From Silanimonas sp044377035 (GTDB lineage: Bacteria > Pseudomonadota > Gammaproteobacteria > Xanthomonadales > Xanthomonadaceae), in the NCBI RefSeq assembly GCF_044377035.1, contig NZ_JBILJW010000009.1, forward strand, positions 72,783-136,782: a DNA stretch of 64,000 bases. Reading direction: 5' to 3'. The notes under the pieces were generated by a model that did no database searches, was not told the origin of the DNA, and was given only the letters and a program-made list of their open reading frames with translations. This document shows, one piece after another, positions 25,338 to 37,340 of this stretch (position 1 is the stretch's first letter; the number at the start of each line of letters is the position of its first letter). The translations under genes were made by a program, and so were the position numbers.

Positions 25338-27690
25338 GTTCGCGCGCCTCGACCCAGGCGATCAACTTGTCTTCCGGCATGGGCTGCGCGATCCCGTAGC
25401 CCTGCAGGGCATCGCAGCCGAGGTTTCGGAGGTACTCCCGCTGCTCGTCGGTTTCGACGAACTCGGCCGTGGCATGGAGCCCGAACGCCTTCGCAAGGCC
25501 GAGGATGGAGCGGATGATGCGATCGCCATCGCCCCGGTGGTCGCGCACGAACTGTCCGTCGATCTTGAGCGCCGAAGGCTTCAGCTCGGCCAAGCGGGCC
25601 ATCGACGAGTAGCCGGTGCCGAAGTCATCGAGCGCGATGCGCAGGCCGAGGGAACGGAGCCGCTCGATGACCCCGGTGATGGCATCGGCGTCGGCGGCGA
25701 GCGCGCTTTCGGTGACTTCCAGCAGCATCGCTTCGGGAGGGACGCCCGCGGCACGCACGAGGCCGTCGATGCGTTCGACGATGCCGGGGCTCAGCAGGGA
25801 CGGCGGCGCGAGGTTGACCTGGAGCACCAGGGCGGGAATCGAGCGCCGAAGGGCCACGAGGGCCGGCAGCGCTTTGGCCAGCACCTGCAAATCGAGTTCG
25901 GCGCTGAAGCCAGCCTCCTCGGCCACTGGGACGAAGCGCGCCGGCGGCACGCGTCCGCGCTCGGCATCGTTCCAGCGCGCCAAGGCTTCGACGGCGGTCA
26001 GGCGGCCGTCGATCGCGGAAACAATCGGCTGGAAAGCAACATCGATGCGGCCTTCGTCGAGTGCGCGACGGAGGCGACGTTCGATCGATTCGCGCTCGAC
26101 GAGGGCCTCGCGCATCGAGGGCACGTAATCGACGAGCCGGCTCCCCCCGGCCCGCTTTGCCTCGTACATGGCGATGTCGGCCCGACGCAGCCAGTCACCT
26201 GGCGAATCCAGGTCCGTCGACAGCGACGCCCGCCCGAGGCTGGCGCGGAGGCGGAGCGCGTGCCCGGCGGCGTCCAGGACGCGAACGTGCGCCACCGCGT
26301 CGAGCACCTCGCGGCCGATGTCGTCGCCATGGTTGGCGAGGATCGCGTATTCGTCGCCGCCGAGGCGGAACACTTCCGCCCGCTCTCCGAGCTTGGCGGC
26401 GAGGCTGCGCGACAGCGCCACCAGCATCGCGTCGCCCGTGGCGTGGCCGTGCACGTCGTTGATCGCCTTGAATCCATCGAGGTCAAGCAAGTGCAGCGAG
26501 GCCGGCCAGCTGCGGCCTGCCGTCATCAACACCTCCAGCCGGGCCTGCAGGGCCGCTCGATTGCCGAGGCCGGTGAGCGGGTCGCGCAGGGCGGCCTTCC
26601 GCCATTCGGTCCGCGCGCCGTCGAGGGTGCGGTAGATCGTGCCGAACTCCTCGCCCAGCAAGGTGAGCTCGTCGCGCGGCCCGGGGAGGTCCATGCGCCG
26701 GATGGTGCCGACCCGTAGCGCTTCGACCTCCCGTCGGAGGGCCTGGATGCGGACGAGCACCTGCCGCCTCAGCAGTTCGATCAGGAAATAGATCAGGACG
26801 CCCAACAGCAACGTCTGCTGGACAACGGTGACCACCTGCACCTGCCCCAGCAGCCCGGAGAGCTCGTAGGGATGGCGCGCGACCGCCATGACCTCCGTTC
26901 CGAGGATCGGGTCGTCGATCGGCACGGCGAGCAGGGCGGCATCCTCGCCAGCCTCGATGGGCGGCCGGCCCGGATCGAAGGCGACGATGCGGTAGTCGAC
27001 CTGCGATTCGACGGCGCGTGCGGCGAGTCGCTCGCGGTCGACGGCCCGGAGGATCATCACCAGGCCGCCGTTCGGCGGCTGCCCCTGGTAGCCCACCGCG
27101 CCGATCGCGACCTGGATCCATTGGCCGCCGTGCTCGATCCAGGTGATCCCCGCGTCGCCGCCGTCGCGCACGGCCGCGGCCCTCGGCAACTGGCGAAGGC
27201 GCTCGACCAGCGCGGGGGCCAGCCCAACCAGGCCCATGGCACCCTCGAACGCCGGTTCGGCCAGGGCGGCGTCGCCGAAGCCCTTGGCGGCGCGCTCCGC
27301 GACACCGGCGACGAGCACCTGCCCCTGCGGCGACAGGACGAGCACGCCGTCGGTGTCGGCGTTGTCGAGGAACCACACGTCGAAGGTGTCCCGACGGAAA
27401 TCCGGGTCGCCGCTCTCCACGAACGCCGCCATCGCGTTCCAATAGGCGTAGTCATCGACGACCGTGCGCAGCAGGTCGGCCTTGGCGCGCTCGATGCTCG
27501 CCACGCGATCCCAGGCGCGCTTCGCCTCCTTCGCTTCGACGGCTTCGACCATGCGACCGATCAGGCCGAAGGTGATCGCCGCCATGACCACGACAAGTGC
27601 TGCCCCGATCGCGAGGAAGGCACGGACGAGCCGCGACTGCAGGCTGACGACCGGCGACAGCGGGGCGTTGGTTCGTGGCGCGCTCGTCAT
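25321..27690 (-). CDS. CHASE4-GGDEF-EAL cyclic-di-GMP protein
   Basis: 789 residues. Transmembrane helix (about 23-44), CHASE4 periplasmic sensor ('DYAYWNAMAAFVESGDPDFR'), second helix (about 285-305), linker, GGDEF domain with GGDEY at 444-448 and 'DLDGFKAINDVHGH', then EAL domain (E568, A569, L570; 'DDFGTGYSSM', 'LKIDGQF'). The RxxD I-site is missing. In the EAL domain 'AEFVET' replaces the usual AEGVET. Synthesis and hydrolysis both look possible. ATG at 27690 chosen because a longer frame upstream has no sensible N-terminus. Confidence 0.92.
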   Translation of the reverse strand: MTSAPRTNAPLSPVVSLQSRLVRAFLAIGAALVVVMAAITFGLIGRMVEAVEAKEAKRAWDRVASIERAKADLLRTVVDDYAYWNAMAAFVESGDPDFRRDTFDVWFLDNADTDGVLVLSPQGQVLVAGVAERAAKGFGDAALAEPAFEGAMGLVGLAPALVERLRQLPRAAAVRDGGDAGITWIEHGGQWIQVAIGAVGYQGQPPNGGLVMILRAVDRERLAARAVESQVDYRIVAFDPGRPPIEAGEDAALLAVPIDDPILGTEVMAVARHPYELSGLLGQVQVVTVVQQTLLLGVLIYFLIELLRRQVLVRIQALRREVEALRVGTIRRMDLPGPRDELTLLGEEFGTIYRTLDGARTEWRKAALRDPLTGLGNRAALQARLEVLMTAGRSWPASLHLLDLDGFKAINDVHGHATGDAMLVALSRSLAAKLGERAEVFRLGGDEYAILANHGDDIGREVLDAVAHVRVLDAAGHALRLRASLGRASLSTDLDSPGDWLRRADIAMYEAKRAGGSRLVDYVPSMREALVERESIERRLRRALDEGRIDVAFQPIVSAIDGRLTAVEALARWNDAERGRVPPARFVPVAEEAGFSAELDLQVLAKALPALVALRRSIPALVLQVNLAPPSLLSPGIVERIDGLVRAAGVPPEAMLLEVTESALAADADAITGVIERLRSLGLRIALDDFGTGYSSMARLAELKPSALKIDGQFVRDHRGDGDRIIRSILGLAKAFGLHATAEFVETDEQREYLRNLGCDALQGYGIAQPMPEDKLIAWVEARELNARP

Positions 27691-27847
27691 GCGGCGCGAT
27701 CCTCGGGATGGAGTACAGGCAAGCAGTTGACCGACGCAGTACTGCAGTCCTCTGACAAGGCGGCAACGGCGCGTGAATCGCTCGCAAAGCGCGCTACGAC
27801 GCACGCAAGCCACGTGATCGCGGTCACACGCGATGACGCATGCGGCG

Positions 27848-27884
27848 ATAGCTAGCGCCTATCGAAATGAGTCAAACAATCCAT
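27848..27884 (+). promoter_or_regulatory. OxyR-like binding site upstream of katG
   Basis: ATAG-N7-CTAT-N7-AGTC-N7-CCAT, matching the OxyR tetranucleotide pattern (ATAG, CTAT, ATAG, CTAT at 11-base steps) perfectly in the first two boxes and partly in the last two. It lies about 100 bases before katG. OxyR control of katG is established in relatives; here it is inferred from the site only. TTGTCA at 27892 could be a -35 but no clear -10 follows. Confidence 0.55.
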
Positions 27885-27983
27885 TTCCCCATTGTCATGG
27901 GAGGGGCGTAGGTTGCTGGGCACGCGGCATCCCGTCGCGCCAGCGCCGCACCCCCGCCGCGCGGATCCTCACAGGAGCCTCCC

Positions 27984-30179
<2,196 letters not shown>

Positions 30180-30204
30180 TCGGACGCGTCACGGCTGAAA
30201 GCGC

Positions 30205-30245
30205 ACGGGGTGGGCTGGCGAAAGCTGGCTCACCCCGTTTCGTTT
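30205..30245 (+). terminator. putative terminator after katG
   Basis: An 8-bp perfect stem, acggggtg at 30205-30212 with caccccgt at 30231-30238, encloses a loop containing a further short pairing. A T-rich run (gtttcgttt) follows. It lies 25 bases after the katG stop. Confidence 0.6.
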
Positions 30246-30678
30246 GCAGCGCATTTCGCCGAGTGCTGGCTGCGCCACAGCGCGCCGTCGCCAACCCACT
30301 CGCGGGGATGCCACAAGCTCGCCGCGAGCGCATGGATGGATGTGGCGAGAGTGCAGCGGAGTGCGCGCGTGTCGTTTCGGACTCGCGGAGTTCCGCGAGC
30401 GGCGGCGCAGGGCCGGCCGCCAAGGCGAATAAGGAGCCCCGGCACGCTGTTGAGGCGCAAGGTCCGAAGGACCGGCTCAGGGATGAGCCATCCGATCGAG
30501 GGGCAGGACGCCCCCTTCGATCGGACCGCCGGAAATCTCGCCTTGAAGGCGACGGGGCGGGCCAGCCTTGGCAGACGGCCCTGCGCTGGCGCCATGGAGA
30601 TCCCCGCGATCCACCACCGCAACCGCGCGACGCGCGCCGCTACACTCCGTCGCATCCTTTCGACCACGAGCCACCGCC
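30246..30678. other. hairpin-rich intergenic region with no gene
   Basis: No credible gene lies between the katG terminator and the carbonic anhydrase. Perfect inverted repeats are crowded here: gctcgc/gcgagc near 30317-30329, ctcgcgga/tccgcgag (30382-30399, 2-base loop), ggtcc/ggacc (30461-30473), ggctca/tgagcc (30474-30489, 4-base loop), and tccgatcga/tcgatcgga (30491-30525) with an inner ggggc/gcccc. The last three abut each other. This looks like a REP-like/BIME-like element or a structured RNA. TACACT at 30651 could be a -10 box for the next gene. Confidence 0.6.
30461..30525. repeat. cluster of three adjacent perfect hairpins (REP-like)
   Basis: Three consecutive inverted repeats abut with no or one base between them: GGTCC-gaa-GGACC; GGCTCA-ggga-TGAGCC; and a long one, TCCGATCGA with TCGATCGGA, containing an inner GGGGC/GCCCC pair around a 5-base loop. 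All three pair perfectly. Whether the block recurs elsewhere in the genome cannot be seen here. Confidence 0.7.
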
Positions 30679-31221
30679 ATGCCCATCCGCCCCTTCCGCG
30701 ACAAGACGCCCGTGCTCGGCGAACGCTGCTACGTCGACGAGGGAGCGCACGTGATCGGCGACGTGGTGCTGGGCGACGACGCCTCGCTGTGGCCGGGCGT
30801 GGTGGTGCGCGGCGACGTCAACCACATCCGCATTGGCGCGCGAACCAACGTGCAGGACGGCACCATCATCCACGTGACGCACGAGGGCCCGTACACGCGG
30901 CCCGACGGTTTCCCGACAATCATCGGCGCCGACGTCACCATCGGCCACGCGGCCTGCATCCACGCCTGCACCATCGAAGACGCCTGCCTCATCGGCATGA
31001 AGGCTCTGGTGCTCGACGGCGCGGTGGTGCGCAAGCACGGCTTCGTCGGCGCGGGTGCGGTGGTGCCGCCGGGCAAGGTCGTTGAGAGCGGCGAGCTGTG
31101 GTTGGGCAATCCGGCCAAGCCGGGGCGCCGTCTGAGTGACCGCGAGATCGAACAGCTCTACTACTCGGCCAAGCACTACGTGCGACTGAAAGACCAGTAC
31201 CTCGGCCTGCCGCCGCAGTAA
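30679..31221 (+). CDS. gamma-class carbonic anhydrase-like protein
   Basis: 180 residues of left-handed beta-helix hexapeptide repeats ('VVVRGDVNHIRIGARTNVQD', 'TIGHAACIHACTIED'). The three zinc-ligand histidines of the gamma-CA family lie in 'GTIIHVTH' and 'IGHAACIH'. The C-terminal helix 'LYYSAKHYVRLKDQYL' is also typical (YrdA-like proteins). It may hydrate CO2, though many family members are inactive. ATG 30679 chosen over an upstream in-frame start that lies in the intergenic region. Confidence 0.93.
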   Translation: MPIRPFRDKTPVLGERCYVDEGAHVIGDVVLGDDASLWPGVVVRGDVNHIRIGARTNVQDGTIIHVTHEGPYTRPDGFPTIIGADVTIGHAACIHACTIEDACLIGMKALVLDGAVVRKHGFVGAGAVVPPGKVVESGELWLGNPAKPGRRLSDREIEQLYYSAKHYVRLKDQYLGLPPQ

Positions 31222-31249
31222 GCCGCCAACGCAAAGCAACCGAGGGCGA

Positions 31250-32092
31250 TCACTCCGCCGTGTGCAGGGCCACCGCGCCGGCGCGAAGTTCGCTGTAGAT
31301 CGGGTCGGTGTCGGGCGTCTGCCCGTGCCAGAGCCGGAAGGCTTCGGCGGCCTGCTCGACCAGCATGCCGAGCCCGTCGAGCGCGGTCTCGCAATCCTGC
31401 GAACGCGCCCACGACAGGAAGGCGATGGCGGCTTCGCCGTAGCTCAGGTCGACCGCGAGGGTGCGTTCCGTGGCCAGCGACGACGGCAGCGCCATCGCGC
31501 TGGCGCTGCGCCCCGCCGACGTGGCGTTGACGATCATGTCGAACACGCCGAGGTTGGGCAGGTCGTCCCAGTAGCGCGTGTGCACGCGACCGGGTTCGCC
31601 GAGGCGGTCGCTCAGGGCGTCGGCGCGGTCCGGGCTGCGATTGACGATCCACAGCGATTCGATGCCGGCATCGAGCAGGGCGGGAGCCACGCCGTGCGCG
31701 GCCCCGCCGGCACCGAGCAGCAGCACCTTGCGCGCGCGCAGATCGAGCCGATGGCGCTCGGTGAGGTCGTGCACCAGGCCGGCGCCGTCGGTGTTGTCTC
31801 CGTGCCAGCCATTGCTGCCGCGGATCAGGGTGTTCACCGCACCGCAGCGGCGCGCTCGCTCGGAGAGCGTCGCGCACAAGGCCCGCGCGGCTTCCTTGTG
31901 CGGCAGCGTCACGTTGAGGCCCGCGCCCCCGGCTTTCGCGAACGCGGCGACCGCCGCGTCGAAACCGTGCGGCGCGACATCGATCAGGCCGTACTCGACG
32001 GCGATGCTGCACTGCGCGCCGAAGGCGGCATGGATGCGCGGCGACAGCGAATGTGCAACAGGCTGGCCAACCAGGGCATAGCGTCCGCTCAT
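31250..32092 (-). CDS. aroE: shikimate dehydrogenase AroE
   Basis: 280 residues. 'HSLSPRIH' and 'NVTLPHKE' give the shikimate-binding residues and catalytic Lys, 'DNTDG' the catalytic Asp, and 'GAGGAAHG' the NADP-binding loop. It reduces 3-dehydroshikimate in the chorismate pathway. Converges on the carbonic anhydrase gene with a 28-base gap. Start ATG 32092. Confidence 0.95.
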   Translation of the reverse strand: MSGRYALVGQPVAHSLSPRIHAAFGAQCSIAVEYGLIDVAPHGFDAAVAAFAKAGGAGLNVTLPHKEAARALCATLSERARRCGAVNTLIRGSNGWHGDNTDGAGLVHDLTERHRLDLRARKVLLLGAGGAAHGVAPALLDAGIESLWIVNRSPDRADALSDRLGEPGRVHTRYWDDLPNLGVFDMIVNATSAGRSASAMALPSSLATERTLAVDLSYGEAAIAFLSWARSQDCETALDGLGMLVEQAAEAFRLWHGQTPDTDPIYSELRAGAVALHTAE

Positions 32093-32129
32093 GGCGTTCT
32101 CTCCTTGACGAAGCGGTGGGAGCACCCGT

Positions 32130-33119
<990 letters not shown>

Positions 33120-33221
33120 TCGGGAAAACGTCGGCAGGCAGGGGATGGGTGCCGATGGTACGCCGGCGGGGGCGGGCGGCAGGGCAAGACGGCCATCCCA
33201 TTTCGACCGGGCAACCGGGCT

Positions 33222-33227
33222 TACACT
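33222..33227 (+). promoter_or_regulatory. candidate -10 box (TACACT) of the dual GAF-GGDEF-EAL gene
   Basis: TACACT ends 7 bases before the ATG at 33235, so transcription would begin at or near the start codon, giving a leaderless message. The upstream -35 area (TTTCGA at 33201) is a poor match. Weak evidence; see the related finding. Confidence 0.3.
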
Positions 33228-33234
33228 CGGCCGG

Positions 33235-35874
33235 ATGACGACGCCACCCTCCCCTCGCAGGACCGCGCCGGGACCCGCACCGCCGGAGCGGATGCAGCCG
33301 CCCGGGCAGGCGTTGGCGGACGCGGAGCGGGAGATCGATCGCCTGCGCATGGAACTGGACCGTCGCGCCCACGCGATGCGTTTCCAGGAGGCCCTGTTCG
33401 CGATCTCCGAGGTGGCCAGTTCGTCGAAGCCGACGGCCGAGGTCATGGCGGCGATGCACCGCATCGTCGGCACGCTGATGTACGCGGAGAACTTCTTCAT
33501 CGCGCTGCGCGATCCGGAACGTCGCACCCTGCGCTTCGTCTATTTCGCCGACAGCGAGGACGCCGACGGCCTCGACCCGGACCTGGAGATCCCCGAATCC
33601 GAGCTCCTCGGCAGCCTCACGGTGCAGGTGATCCAGCGCCAGCAGGCGCTGCGCGGGCCGTCCGAGCAGCTGGCCGCCAGCCTCGGCATGCAGGACGAGG
33701 CGCAAGGCCCGGAGAGCAACGACTGGCTCGGCGTGCCGATGACCAGCGACGGCATCACCCAGGGCGCGGTGGTGGTGCAGAGCTACCGCCCCGAGCACAC
33801 CTACAGCGCCGAAGACGAACAGCTGCTGTCCTACGTGGCCGAGCACATCGCCACCGCCCTGGCCCGCCGCCAGTCGACGATCGAACTCGAGCGCCGCGTG
33901 CAGCAGCGCACCGAGGCACTCCAGGCCGAGGTCGTCGAGCGCGAGCGCGCGGAGCGGCTGCAGACCGCGCTGTATCGCATCACCGCGCTGGCCAGCCGCC
34001 ACGAGTCGGACGACGACGCGCGCTTCTACGCCGATGTGCACAGCATCGTCGGCGAGCTCATCGACGCGCGGAACTTCTACATCGCGCTGTGGGACGAGAC
34101 GACGGACGAGACCTCCTTCCCGTACTCCGTCGACGAGCGGACGCCGACGCGCCCGTCCCGGAAAGCCGGCCAGGGGCTGACGGAGTACGTCCTGCACAGC
34201 GGCGAACCGCTGCTCGCCAGCGAGTCGGTGATGCGCGAACTGAACGCACTGGGCGCGACCGTGGCCGGCCAGCAGTCCGCGAGCTGCTGGTTGGGCGTAC
34301 CGATGATGGTGGACGACGCGCCGGTGGGCGTGATCGCCGTGCAGAGCTACCGCGCGGACGTGCGGTTCACCCACCGCGACCTCGAACTGCTGAGCTTCGT
34401 CGGCACGCACATCGCCGCGGCGATCGGTCGCCGACGCGCCGGTGTCGCGCTGCGCCAGGCCTACCTCGACCTTGAACACCGCGTGTCGGAACGGACACGC
34501 GAACTGGGGCTCGCCAACGAGACGCTACGCCAGCAGATCAGCGCGCGCGAGGGCGTGGAGCGCCAGCTCAAGCACCAGGCCCTGCATGACAGCCTCACCG
34601 GCCTGCCGAACCGACAGTACCTGCTCGACCGCCTCGTGGCCTCGATGGCCCAGCACGTGGCGCAGCCGGAGCGGCTGTTCGCCGTGCTGTTCCTCGATCT
34701 CGACCGCTTCAAGGTCATCAACGACTCGGAAGGCCACCTCGTCGGCGACGCGCTGCTGCGCGAGGCGGCGAAGCGGATCGGCGAGTGCGTACGCAACCCG
34801 GACGTGCTCGCCCGGCTCGGCGGCGACGAGTTCGCCGTGCTGCTGGAGCGCATCCGCAGCGTCGAGGACGCCATCAACGTCGCCGAGCGCATCATGCAGG
34901 TGCTCGACCAACCCTTCTTCATCGAAGGGCGCGAGCTGCACAGCTCGGCCAGCGTGGGCGTTGCCGTCGCCCAGCCGCACTACGCGTCGGCCGAGGAGAT
35001 CCTGCGCGACGCCGACGCCGCCATGTATCGCGCCAAAGCCGACGGCCGGAAGCGCTACGCGCTGTTCGACGAGGACCTCCGCCATCTCGCGCAGCAGCGG
35101 CTCGAGCTGGAGCGCGAAATGCGCCGGGCGATGGTCCACCACGAGTTCGAGCCCTACTACCAGCCGATCGTCAGCATCGCCAACGGCGCCGTGCTGGGCT
35201 ACGAGGCGCTGCTGCGCTGGAACCGCCCGGACGGCACGGTCCGGGCGCCCGGCGCCTTCCTCGGCCTCGCCGAGGAGACCGGCATGATCGAGGAGATCGA
35301 CTGGCGCATGTACGCGAGCGCGATCGGCGATCTCGTCCGCCTGACGCCGAGCCATGCCTACGTCTCGGTGAACCTGTCGCCGCGCCACCTGCTCGCCCCG
35401 GATTTCGCGACGCGCTTCCTTACCTTGGTTCGCGACCAGCGCGCGCATCCGTCGCGTGTCTGCGTGGAGGTGACCGAAGGCGCACTGATCGACCGCAAGG
35501 ACCTGGCCCGCGCAGCCCTCGAAACCCTGCACCGCGCCGGCGTGCGCATCATGCTCGACGATTTCGGCACCGGTTACTCGGCGCTCTCCTACCTGCAGCA
35601 CTTCCCGCTGCACGGGCTGAAGATCGACCGCAGTTTCGCCACGTCGCTGGAAAGCGGCGCGGAAACGCGCGGCGGTTCGCGGCCGATCATCCGCGCGATC
35701 GTCGCCATGGCCGCGTCGCTCGAGCTCGAGGTCGTCAGCGAGGGCATCGAGACCGAAGAGCAGCGCAAGGCGCTGTGGACGCTCGGTATCCGCCAAGGCC
35801 AGGGCTACCACTTCGGCCGCCCCGCGCCACTGCAGCACTGGATCGACCTCGGGGCGCAGCCGGCGGCGGTCTAG
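33235..35874 (+). CDS. dual GAF-GGDEF-EAL cyclic-di-GMP protein
   Basis: 879 residues, no membrane segment seen. Coiled-coil start, GAF domain (about 60-215), coiled-coil linker, second GAF (about 240-400), coiled coil, then GGDEF (GGDEF at 529-533, I-site RNPD 520-523) and EAL (E657, A658, L659; 'DDFGTGYSAL', 'LKIDRSF', 'SEGIETEEQ'). All catalytic residues look intact in both domains. Cytoplasmic and bifunctional by sequence; GAF ligands unknown. ATG 33235 chosen; a longer frame would overlap hemB. Divergent from hemB. Confidence 0.93.
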   Translation: MTTPPSPRRTAPGPAPPERMQPPGQALADAEREIDRLRMELDRRAHAMRFQEALFAISEVASSSKPTAEVMAAMHRIVGTLMYAENFFIALRDPERRTLRFVYFADSEDADGLDPDLEIPESELLGSLTVQVIQRQQALRGPSEQLAASLGMQDEAQGPESNDWLGVPMTSDGITQGAVVVQSYRPEHTYSAEDEQLLSYVAEHIATALARRQSTIELERRVQQRTEALQAEVVERERAERLQTALYRITALASRHESDDDARFYADVHSIVGELIDARNFYIALWDETTDETSFPYSVDERTPTRPSRKAGQGLTEYVLHSGEPLLASESVMRELNALGATVAGQQSASCWLGVPMMVDDAPVGVIAVQSYRADVRFTHRDLELLSFVGTHIAAAIGRRRAGVALRQAYLDLEHRVSERTRELGLANETLRQQISAREGVERQLKHQALHDSLTGLPNRQYLLDRLVASMAQHVAQPERLFAVLFLDLDRFKVINDSEGHLVGDALLREAAKRIGECVRNPDVLARLGGDEFAVLLERIRSVEDAINVAERIMQVLDQPFFIEGRELHSSASVGVAVAQPHYASAEEILRDADAAMYRAKADGRKRYALFDEDLRHLAQQRLELEREMRRAMVHHEFEPYYQPIVSIANGAVLGYEALLRWNRPDGTVRAPGAFLGLAEETGMIEEIDWRMYASAIGDLVRLTPSHAYVSVNLSPRHLLAPDFATRFLTLVRDQRAHPSRVCVEVTEGALIDRKDLARAALETLHRAGVRIMLDDFGTGYSALSYLQHFPLHGLKIDRSFATSLESGAETRGGSRPIIRAIVAMAASLELEVVSEGIETEEQRKALWTLGIRQGQGYHFGRPAPLQHWIDLGAQPAAV

Positions 35875-35881
35875 CGCCGTC

Positions 35882-36577
35882 TCAGCCCCGCCGCACCTCG
35901 ACCAGGTGCCGCTCGCCCTCCAGGCCCGGCACCGACAGCCGGTGGACGGCGCCGCCGACCCAACCGGACGGCAGCTCGGCGATCTCCTCGGCGGGGTGCA
36001 CGCCCTTCATCGCCAGCAGGCGCCCGCCCGGAGCGACGAGGTGGCCACCGACCTCGAGGATGCCCACGAGACGGTCGAGCGCTCGGGCGGTGATCGCCTC
36101 GAACGCGCCGGGCTCGGCCACCGCCTCGGCGCGCGACTCGAGCACGCGCACGCGCGGGGCGAGGCCGAGCTGGCGCACGCACTCGCGGAGGAAGCGCGCC
36201 TTCTTGCCATTGCTCTCCACCAGCGCGACGGCGAGGCCCGGCGTGGCGAGCGCCAGCGGGATGCCGGGAAGGCCGGGGCCGGTGCCGAGGTCCGCGAGCG
36301 TGGCGAGGCCGCGCACGTGCGGCGCCATCGCCAGTGAATCGAACAGGTGCTTCACCAGCATCTCGGCCGGATCGCGGATGGCGGTGAGGTTGTACGTGCC
36401 GTTCCAGCGCACCAGCAGGGCGAGGTAGGCCAGCAGGGCGCCGGCCAGCGTGCCGTCGTCGCCGGCCGCCGGCGCGCTGCGTTCCACCGGCGCGCCCGGA
36501 TCGAGGCCGAGAGCGGCGAGGCCTCGCTCGAGGTCGGGGCGCAGGAATCCAAGGTCGGTCGGAGCATTCATGCCCAC
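35882..36577 (-). CDS. rsmG: 16S rRNA (guanine527-N7)-methyltransferase RsmG (GidB)
   Basis: 231 residues. 'LVRWNGTYNLTAIRDPAEM' and 'KHLFDSL' are hallmark motifs, 'ADLGTGPGLPGIPLA' is the SAM-binding loop, and 'ESNGKKARFL' follows. It methylates G527 of 16S rRNA. Start GTG at 36577 has GGAGG ten bases upstream; an ATG two codons inside is the alternative. RsmG often sits beside parAB near the origin. Here parAB is about 2 kb away on the other strand, with two other genes between. Confidence 0.95.
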   Translation of the reverse strand: MGMNAPTDLGFLRPDLERGLAALGLDPGAPVERSAPAAGDDGTLAGALLAYLALLVRWNGTYNLTAIRDPAEMLVKHLFDSLAMAPHVRGLATLADLGTGPGLPGIPLALATPGLAVALVESNGKKARFLRECVRQLGLAPRVRVLESRAEAVAEPGAFEAITARALDRLVGILEVGGHLVAPGGRLLAMKGVHPAEEIAELPSGWVGGAVHRLSVPGLEGERHLVEVRRG

Positions 36578-36604
36578 GATTGTCGCGCCTCCGGCCGTTC
36601 GCGC

Positions 36605-37183
36605 CTACCGCCCATCCGGCGCGCGCGCCTCGACCAGGCGCTGAAGCAGGGCGATCTGCTCCTGCTGCGTGGCGATGAGCGTCGCCATCTGCTCCACCCG
36701 CAACGCGTCGAGCTTCTCGTGCAGCGCGATGATCCCGAGCTCGGCGCGCAGGTTCACCTCGTAGTCGTGCGCGGCCGCGATGCGGTCGCGTTCGGCCTGG
36801 CGGTTCTGGCTCATCAGGATCACCGGCGCCTGCACGGCCGCCAGCATCGAGAGCATCAGGTTCAGGAAAATGTAGGGGTAGGGATCGAAGGCCGCCGTGC
36901 CCAGCAGCTCCGTGTTGACGAGCGACCACAGGACGATGACGAGGGCGAAAAGCCCGATGAAGGTCCAGGACCCGCCGAAGGCCGCCACCCCATCCGCCAT
37001 CCGCTCGCCGAAGCTCCGCTGGGCGTCGGCCTGCAGCGCGGCGTCCTTGGCGACGGTCTTCTGGCGCAGGGCGACGTCGAGAACGCGCCGCTCGACCGCG
37101 CTCGCCTCCGCGAGGGCTTTGCCGAACCACTTCTCCGCGGCACGGGTGGGGGTGCTGGTCGGTGTGCCGTTCATCGGGTCCAT
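36605..37183 (-). CDS. DUF1003 membrane protein
   Basis: 192 residues. 'FGERMADGVAAFGGSWTFIG' introduces two transmembrane segments ('LFALVIVLWSLV' and 'IFLNLMLSMLAAVQAPVIL') joined by 'AAFDPYPYI', followed by 'MSQNRQAERDR' and a helical cytoplasmic tail. This is the DUF1003 pattern; the function is not known. Start ATG 37183 or the ATG three codons inside. Confidence 0.92.
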   Translation of the reverse strand: MDPMNGTPTSTPTRAAEKWFGKALAEASAVERRVLDVALRQKTVAKDAALQADAQRSFGERMADGVAAFGGSWTFIGLFALVIVLWSLVNTELLGTAAFDPYPYIFLNLMLSMLAAVQAPVILMSQNRQAERDRIAAAHDYEVNLRAELGIIALHEKLDALRVEQMATLIATQQEQIALLQRLVEARAPDGR

Positions 37184-37340
37184 GGGGAGAGGTCTCGCTA
37201 CCGGGTGGTAGCGGGATTCTCCTCCGCCCGCCGGCCCGAAGCGTCAACCCACGTCATCCTCGGCCACGGCGCGACCTTGCTCACGTTCCGCAGGCCCCGG
37301 ATGGGCCACCTTCGGCCTCCCCCCTGCTGCGAGCCTCCCC

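Noticed and set aside
30246..30678. Short open frames in the katG-carbonic anhydrase gap
   Set aside because: No domains or ribosome-binding sites; they arise from the inverted repeats.
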